A stretch of DNA of 22,334 nt from Chara braunii. Taxonomy: Eukaryota; Streptophyta; Charophyceae; Charales; Characeae. Within the stretch, counting starts at the first letter, position 1, and every line of letters starts with the position of its first letter. The notes beneath the pieces are model-generated. The model had not been told where the DNA came from and searched no databases. It saw only the letters and a program-made list of their open reading frames with translations. Below are positions 17,340 to 22,334 of the stretch, in pieces. The stretch spans positions 2,918,391 through 2,940,724 of the forward strand of contig BFEA01000139.1 of NCBI GenBank assembly GCA_003427395.1. Direction: 5' to 3'. The translations under genes and the position numbers were made by a program.

Positions 17340-19287
17340 ACCCCTACCGGCGGTTGCCTTTTGCTGCCTATGCAGCATACCGGGCCTCTTTATATTTAGG
17401 ACAGTATTTAATAATATGCCCTGGATCACCGCAATAGATGCACTGATCTTGGTTTACCCTCTTCTGCCATACTTAATGATCGAGGCCCAGATCTTCCCAG
17501 GGCCTGCCTTGTAGGAAGCCAGGGTGCCATCCACCCCTCCTTGGAGGTGATCGATTGAAACGAGGACGGTTTTGCGGGGGACCTTGACCCCTGCCTCCCT
17601 CTTGGCGATTTCCCCTGCCGCCAACCCCTTGATCGTCCTGTCCTCGGCCACCATAGGCCCAGCCCCCTTGGACCCAGCCTCCTCCTCTTCCTTGTGGCCT
17701 CCCCCAAGCCGCGACAGCAGCATTGGTCCTCCCCTGACCCACACTCCTATCCTCCAAGTCAAGGCCCCACTCAATCTCACTATACGGGACCTCCTCCATT
17801 CCTCCCTCGTCTAACGTCAGGATCAGGTTATCTTTCCCTTTAACCTGCCCTAAAATTGTCCGCCCTCCCATTTCTTACCCTTGTCAATATCTCTGTACCA
17901 AAAAGCAATAACTGGCGTGGACTGGGCCTCATAAGCCACAACATCGCGACTCAATTTATCATAAGTCATCCCTTGCTCTAGCGACTTATCATAGAAGTAC
18001 CCGTGTAAACTCTTGGGCATCGCACGATAGAACAACTGAACCAACCGTGGCTCAGTGACCCCATGGTTAGGGACTGCGACAAGCTCATCCATGGCACCCT
18101 TGAAAGACCTTGCACTCTTCCACCGACGTGTGTGGATTGTCTGGAGCTTGTCTGACGCTTTGATTCCCTTAGTCACATCCGCGAAACGTTCGCGAAGTAA
18201 CTTGAGGAATTCATTGAGGGGAGTGATGGTGGAATACGCCACCATGTCATTGTCACACTTGGCGGCGCGGGCTAACGACCTTGCGAAACTAGACGCTTCG
18301 TCTCTAAGGGCATGGAATGCGACAAGGACTTGCTCCTCAGGGATAATATCCTGGAGGTGCACGTAGGAGTTGATGTTGGCCTCCTTATTATCAAAGTATT
18401 CTCCCTGTTTCCCGATGTAGGCATCAGGAAACTTTACTTTTACATGTTCCCTACGCGGGCGTGCCGCCTCCTCCCTTAGAACCGCAAGCTTGGCGGCCTC
18501 TATAGCGCCAACACAGAATTTTTTTGTGTTCTTCATTCGGGCCTGCATCAGAGCCCATACGCATCATTATATCGTGAGCAAAGTCTCGAAAACCTACTCG
18601 TATGGACTGCAGGCCTATGTCATGGCCTCTTGAGGAATGCATCTGCTCCTGTTGGGTGTGAATAAGCACATCTACACTCCTTGCAATGGCATCCACTTTG
18701 CTCTGTAAGTCCCCTTGGGCCAGCGCATTGGCATGCTGCTTTGCTGTGGCAGCCAATTCCTTATCTAACTTTGTCGCCTCTTTAATGAGCCTTCTCCTCT
18801 GCCTCCTCAGTCGCAACTTCCACTCCATTCTCTTTTCCTCTTCCAGGGCCTGCCGCTGTAAAGGATCGGTCAGGGCCTGTATTTCTGTCACAGCAGCCTC
18901 CCTCTCATCATGGGGAATCTACATCACTGCCTCCTCATCTTCCCCTAGGGAGAAGATGGCCACCCATTCTAACACCATCTTCTCCAGTTTCTTCTCCTCC
19001 TCACTAATCCCACTGGATTCCCTCCTTTCCTCTCTCCTTACACTCCTCACCAGGGGTATCTCCTCTTCTTCTTCTTCTTCTTCTTCTACTTCCTTAAGCT
19101 TCTCCTCCTCTTCTCTCTTCAACCTATCCATCTCTTCCTCAAGCTTCTTCTTCTTCGCCGCCTGCTCCTCCAATAGGGCCTGCTTCTTAGCCTCCTTCTC
19201 CCTTTTTTCCTTCCGTATGGTGACGGCTCTCTCTTCCTGCTCTTTCGTGTATGGGGTGGTGCTCTTACCGCCTCGCGTGTCCACCAT
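17340..19287 (-). pseudogene. gag: Ty3/gypsy gag, element C, broken
   Basis: The start at 19287 (MVDTRGGKSTTPYT) has a CACCATGG context and matches A. Roughly the first 100 residues form a Lys/Glu-rich coiled coil with a run of nine Glu encoded by GAA/GAG repeats; A has a shorter run. The capsid-like region is about 18480-17880. An Arg/Gly-rich tail precedes the CCHC knuckle at 17401-17442 (C-x2-C-x4-H-x4-C). Lesions are TAG at 18919-18921, frameshifts near 18545 and 17868, and TAA at 17473. The large plus-strand open frame across 18686-19357 is a low-complexity shadow. Gag packages the RNA and forms the cytoplasmic particle. Confidence 0.86.
17401..17442 (-). other. CCHC zinc knuckle, element C gag
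   Basis: CIYCGDPGHIIKYC on the minus strand fits C-x2-C-x4-H-x4-C, the nucleocapsid RNA-binding knuckle. The same knuckle with identical residues is at 2392-2433 in A. Confidence 0.92.
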
Positions 19288-19868
19288 GGTGAAAGGTGCA
19301 CAACTAAATGATAGTTCCACTGCTCACCACTTACACTTCCAACCCCTGACTGACTAACTCTCTAAAGACCACAGGATCATTTTGGGACCCTGTAAACCAT
19401 GGTCTCTAGCCTGAATCTAGTACTAGGCTGTCACTACAGGACTTACTACTGATCAGGAGGCATTTAAGGAGATCCCCCGTACTCCTCGGCAATTATTTAA
19501 CGTCGCAACCAGGACGACGCGATCAGCAAGTCCTCTCAAGACTTAGACAGCCGGTTGTGCAGCCCACAACTCAGATTTTGGGCCGACCGTGCCACACTCA
19601 GCAGCCCGCTGGTCTGTACCGGTCCTTGCGAGGGTTTGTCCTCCGAGTCAGTCAGTCGTCAGACATAGTCTTTAGCCCTACTCAGCCAGTGTGGGTTTGG
19701 TCAACACAGCTCTATGACCTCATGCACGGAGTTCCTATCACCTGGACAAAAGAGACTCAATGCAGAAAGAAGAGACAGACATACTCGGCATGTACCATGG
19801 GGTGAGTGCACATCCATAGGGCGAGGGGATAGGTTGAAGGCTTGGCGAGAGTATACCAACTCCAGCTT

Positions 19869-20079
19869 GGTCAACTTCGTGGTCAACAGCTCCGGTCAAC
19901 GCCCTGGTCAACACCTCGATCAACGCTGGTCAACGCCTCGGTCAACTCCTCGGTCAACGCTGATCAACGCCCTGGCCAACTCCTCGGTCAATGCTGGTAA
20001 ACACCCCGGTCAACGCTGGTAAACATCCGATCAACGTTGGTAAACTCCTTAGTCAGCGCTGATAACTGCCTTGGTCAAC
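19869..20079. repeat. GGTCAAC tandem array, 10-12 bp spacing
   Basis: Nineteen units of GGTCAAC or one- to two-base variants (GATCAAC, GGTAAAC, GGCCAAC, AGTCAGC, GATAACT). They start at 19869, 19881, 19894, 19906, 19918, 19928, 19940, 19952, 19962, 19974, 19986, 19996, 20008, 20018, 20029, 20039, 20051, 20061 and 20073. Steps are mostly 12 and 10 bp, often alternating. On the element's sense strand each exact unit reads GTTGACC, containing the W-box core TTGACC. Confidence 0.9.
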
Positions 20080-20342
20080 ATTGGCTATGGCTACCAACCC
20101 TCTCTCACTCTCACCTTCTTTCACCTTCCTTCTTCTTCCTCCCTTCTTCACCCTCGGCCATGGCTTCTTTCTCGTCTCTTTCTTCTTCACCCCCGACTAT
20201 GGTTTCTCTTTCTCCCTTCTCCTCCTCGACTATAACTCTTTCCTTCTTCTTTGTCCCTTCTCTCTCCTCTTGACTATGTCTTCTTTCTCCGTGTCCAAGC
20301 TTGGCGGTTATGGCCACCACCTTCTTCAGCGGGTCACACAAC

Positions 20343-20348
<6 letters not shown>

Positions 20349-20428
<80 letters not shown>
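20349..20428. repeat. (TC)40 microsatellite
   Basis: Eighty bases of uninterrupted TC in the leader of element C. The sense (minus) strand is (GA)n. Length is likely variable between individuals and prone to assembly error. Confidence 0.95.
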
Positions 20429-20437
<9 letters not shown>

Positions 20438-20576
20438 GTCTTCATTGCAGGTACACAACACCTTCCTTTAGTGGCACGGCTATGGCGGATCCTTCTTCTT
20501 CGATGGCGCACTTCTGCTATGGCGCCCAACTCCTTCCTATCGACAACGGCGATGGCGCGTGGAACAATGGGAACCT

Positions 20577-20588
20577 GCTCTGATACCA
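20577..20588 (-). promoter_or_regulatory. primer-binding site, initiator tRNA-Met type (element C)
   Basis: On the minus strand it reads TGGTATCAGAGC, the standard plant LTR-retrotransposon PBS complementary to the 3' end of initiator tRNA-Met. It lies one base after the end of the LTR (CA at 20590-20591, minus strand). This fixes the LTR/leader junction and the orientation of C. tRNA-primed minus-strand cDNA synthesis starts here. Confidence 0.9.
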
Positions 20589-20589
20589 A

Positions 20590-20804
20590 TGCAATCAGAC
20601 TCGCTTTCTTCTCACTTCACATGCATGTAAACAGATGGCAAAGCACACTGGTGCTGGGCTGCCACACAAAACTGAGAGATATTCAAGTCGAGGACACAGT
20701 TCAGATACAAGCTCACTTCAGTTTAACCATGGCGCCTGAGCGCTACACATCCCTCTGCACCTCAACTGTTCACACGCACTTCACACTGGATATCCCTGGA
20801 TATC
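20590..20804 (-). repeat. 5' LTR of element C, part adjoining the PBS
   Basis: Direct-repeat partner of 11582-11796, with about ten mismatches. It ends with the canonical CA next to the PBS. It is interrupted at 20804 by the inserted TG..CA element and continues at 21918. The ATATC at 20800-20804 is the target-site duplicate. Confidence 0.9.
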
Positions 20805-21345
20805 TGTTGCATACTCGTGAAACACAGTCATAAGTATGGCGCAGATTCCCATAACCGACCAGATAATACAGAGTTAATACAAATGCAAGCGAAAGACTTG
20901 AGATACCTGGACTGACTCTGACCTCACTCGGACTTGAATCGAACACTCTCAAACATTCATCAGGGGTGTGAAAGCCCTGGCCTTAGACGTAGACGAAGAG
21001 GCCAGGGTCTTAGATCATCCACGAACGAATGGAGGGAGGAGAGAGACGAAGGGAGGAGGAGAGGGAAGATGACATCAACTCAATGTTTCCAAAGATAGTA
21101 TCTTGAAATGTCGGAGGTAACGAAAATCCGAAATGTCGCAAATACAGTGTCTCACAATGTCTCAGATATCGATCTCACAATGTCAAGTACATCTCCAGAG
21201 GAAGATGAAATCAGATCCCACCCGAAGTCCTCAACCTGTAGTCCCAATGTCGCTGTCTCAAATGTCATCAGAATTCGTAACCATCCTTCATACTCGTAGT
21301 CGCCCTGTAGGAGAACCCAGGAGTAGACTTAGACTGAGAAGGTAG

Positions 21346-21348
<3 letters not shown>

Positions 21349-21382
<34 letters not shown>
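21349..21382. repeat. (GA)17 microsatellite
   Basis: Uninterrupted GA run inside the solo LTR. Confidence 0.92.
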
Positions 21383-21388
<6 letters not shown>

Positions 21389-21669
21389 GAGGAGGAAGAG
21401 GAAGAGAAGGCAAGGCCTTCCTCCCTGATACCTGTCCCGGTAGCTATGGCGCTGCAGGTGGCGGGCGCTGGGCTGTGGACTGGGACGGTGGTTGGCGTTG
21501 TCCCTGCTGCGCTGGTTCCTCCTTGCCGTTGTCTTGATCTCGCCTCGCTGCTCGTGCTAACGCTGCAATGCTGCGCTAATCCTGAAGACTAACTCCAACC
21601 TTACTAACCTCCCACTGAGGCTGGTACCCAGCCTTTTGTAGTGCTGGCCCGGCCTCCTGCTTGCTGGTA

Positions 21670-21765
21670 CCTACCGGCGTGGACCGTTGATCTGATCAAC
21701 GGTCCAGTTTTAAAACTGGACTTAGCGCCTAAATGCGGCAGCCTCTGCACTGCGCCGCCGGTAGG
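21670..21765. repeat. nested inverted repeats in the solo LTR
   Basis: The outer arms CCTACCGGCG (21670-21679) and CGCCGGTAGG (21756-21765) are perfect inverted copies. Inside are GGACCGTTGATC (21681-21692) with its inverted copy at 21694-21705 (1-base spacer), and a perfect 20-bp palindrome at 21702-21721 centred on TTTTAAAA. Confidence 0.9.
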
Positions 21766-21917
21766 TCCTATGCTGGACCGGTACCGGCCTTGTGGTCGTT
21801 GGCCTGGGCCTCTGTTCTGGCCTATCTGGGCCTCATCTGAACCGTCATCCCCTTAGGCCTACCCTGCCTATCTGGAACCGGGCCCTAACTGGGGCCCGTG
21901 TGGCTGAGAATGCCACA

Positions 21918-22237
21918 ATATCCCACGCACACTCCCTCAGTACCGTCCACACCCACACTGCACCCTATCTATCAGCTATAGCGGCTATGGCCGCTCTACC
22001 ACTACTAGCTATGGACGCTCTATCTCCTTTCATCCCACTTCAACCTCGGTCATCTGCAGACCACCTCGCACAAGACGCCTGGGCAGCGCTTCCGCATGGC
22101 TCACACAGCAATGAATGAATGGCTGAACGCTGCCTCTTGATTTATACTTTTGTTGGTCGCTTGTCTGCTCCTTTTCCACCGGGCCCATAGTGCACACAGT
22201 CCCACATGGTACTTGCTGACTGGACTAAGTGAGACTG
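21918..22237 (-). repeat. 5' LTR of element C, outer part with TATA box
   Basis: Continues the split LTR; 21923-22237 aligns with 11797-12113 of the 3' LTR with about 11 mismatches by eye. The minus-strand TATAAAT is at 22140-22146. The alignment stops at 22237 (GAGACTGGG), before the expected outer end of the LTR, where another sequence begins. The true 5' end and outer target site of C are therefore missing from the window. Confidence 0.87.
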
Positions 22238-22334
22238 GGTGTTGCATACTTGTGAGTACTTCAACAAGTATGGGCAGAACCAAGAGATCAACCAATTTAG
22301 GATGAGCATGTATGCAGCGGTTACTTGTTGTGAG
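22238..22334. mobile_element. start of a second TGTTGCATAC-type LTR element (runs off window)
   Basis: From the exact point where the LTR of C stops aligning with its partner, the sequence reads TGTTGCATACTTGTGA, then AAGTATGGGCAGA some 25 bases in. The solo LTR at 20805 begins TGTTGCATACTCGTGA with AAGTATGGCGCAGA at a similar distance. This suggests a related element inserted in the same LTR. Only 97 bp are visible. Alternatively TGTTGCA is the end of the LTR itself (TGCAACA.. on the minus strand) and the rest is flank. Confidence 0.5.

Larger units (their letters stand above)
19288..20576 (-). other. 5' leader of element C
   Basis: About 1.3 kb between PBS and gag, read on the minus strand. 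The gag-proximal part (19288-19802) matches the leader of A. Beyond 19802 it holds the GGTCAAC array and the CT microsatellite. The long open frames across this stretch are made of simple repeat (Arg-Glu or Leu-Ser runs) and are not genes. Confidence 0.7.
20805..21917. mobile_element. 1113-bp solo LTR of another retrotransposon family, inserted in the 5' LTR of C
   Basis: Starts TGTTGCATA and ends AATGCCACA, i.e. TG..CA ends with a short imperfect terminal inverted repeat (TGTTGCATA versus TGTGGCATT). It is flanked by ATATC at 20800-20804 and 21918-21922. Excising it with one ATATC restores collinearity with the intact 3' LTR of C. There is no coding capacity, which fits a solo LTR left by LTR-LTR recombination. 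It contains (GA)17 and a palindrome cluster. Orientation cannot be assigned. Alternatives are a TRIM-like or other non-coding LTR element. Confidence 0.82.

Noticed and set aside
18686-19357. 223-residue plus-strand open frame, Ser-rich
   Set aside because: Antisense shadow of the Lys/Glu-rich gag of element C; poly-Ser arises from the complement of GAA/GAG/AAG runs.
19869-20079. CRISPR-like regular repeats
   Set aside because: Units are about 7 bp with 3-6 bp spacers and degenerate; no long conserved repeats or unique spacers, and the setting is a eukaryotic retrotransposon leader.
20111-20461. Minus-strand open frame with a long Arg-Glu repeat, and plus-strand Leu-Ser frames over the same bases
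   Set aside because: Entirely a product of the (TC)40 microsatellite and CT-rich leader; no conserved residues or homologue in element A.

Overview
This window contains no recognisable host gene. It is a nest of decayed transposable elements from a eukaryotic nuclear genome, almost certainly a green-lineage (streptophyte) one. The reasons are three Ty3/gypsy chromovirus-type LTR retrotransposons with plant-style polyproteins, a primer-binding site matching plant initiator tRNA-Met, a poly(A)-tailed LINE fragment, long CT/GA microsatellites, and no bacterial operons or ribosome-binding sites. The gag style (a start reading MVDTR followed by a long acidic/basic coiled coil) recalls repeats I associate with the charophyte alga Chara. 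That species guess is recollection, not something shown here.

Layout, left to right. (1) Element A, + strand, 1-7090: leader (its 5' LTR lies off the left edge), broken gag with a CCHC knuckle, aspartic protease, RT, RNase H, DD35E integrase, chromodomain, a 3' leader and a 3' LTR. (2) Element B, + strand, 7091 to about 11581: a second, more diverged gypsy element that starts mid-protease exactly where the LTR of A ends, so A probably jumped into it. B carries a 90-bp in-frame tandem duplication just after the RT YLDD motif and a 528-bp TIR element inside its integrase zinc finger; a probable 3' LTR follows. (3) Element C, - strand, 22237 back to 11582: same family as A. Its 3' LTR is at 11582-12147, the chromodomain and integrase end at 12531-13352, then a 5'-truncated LINE (13366-14597, 13-bp TSD), the rest of integrase, RNase H and RT (14611-16345), protease, gag, a 1.3-kb leader with a GGTCAAC array and a (TC)40 tract, the PBS, and a 5' LTR. 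(4) The 5' LTR of C is split by a 1113-bp TG..CA element (20805-21917, 5-bp TSD ATATC) that looks like a solo LTR of another family. A second member of that family appears to start at 22238 and runs off the window.

All coding regions are broken by stops, frameshifts, deletions or insertions, and each gypsy copy has its own inactivating lesions. The window is therefore best read as layers of insertion. B is older than both A and its own TIR insert. C is older than the LINE and the solo LTR inside it. I found no new gene system. The most interesting items are the GGTCAAC (W-box-like on the element's sense strand) array in the leader of C, an AT-hook-like RGRP core inside all three chromodomains, the precise nested-insertion junctions, and a palindrome cluster in the solo LTR.
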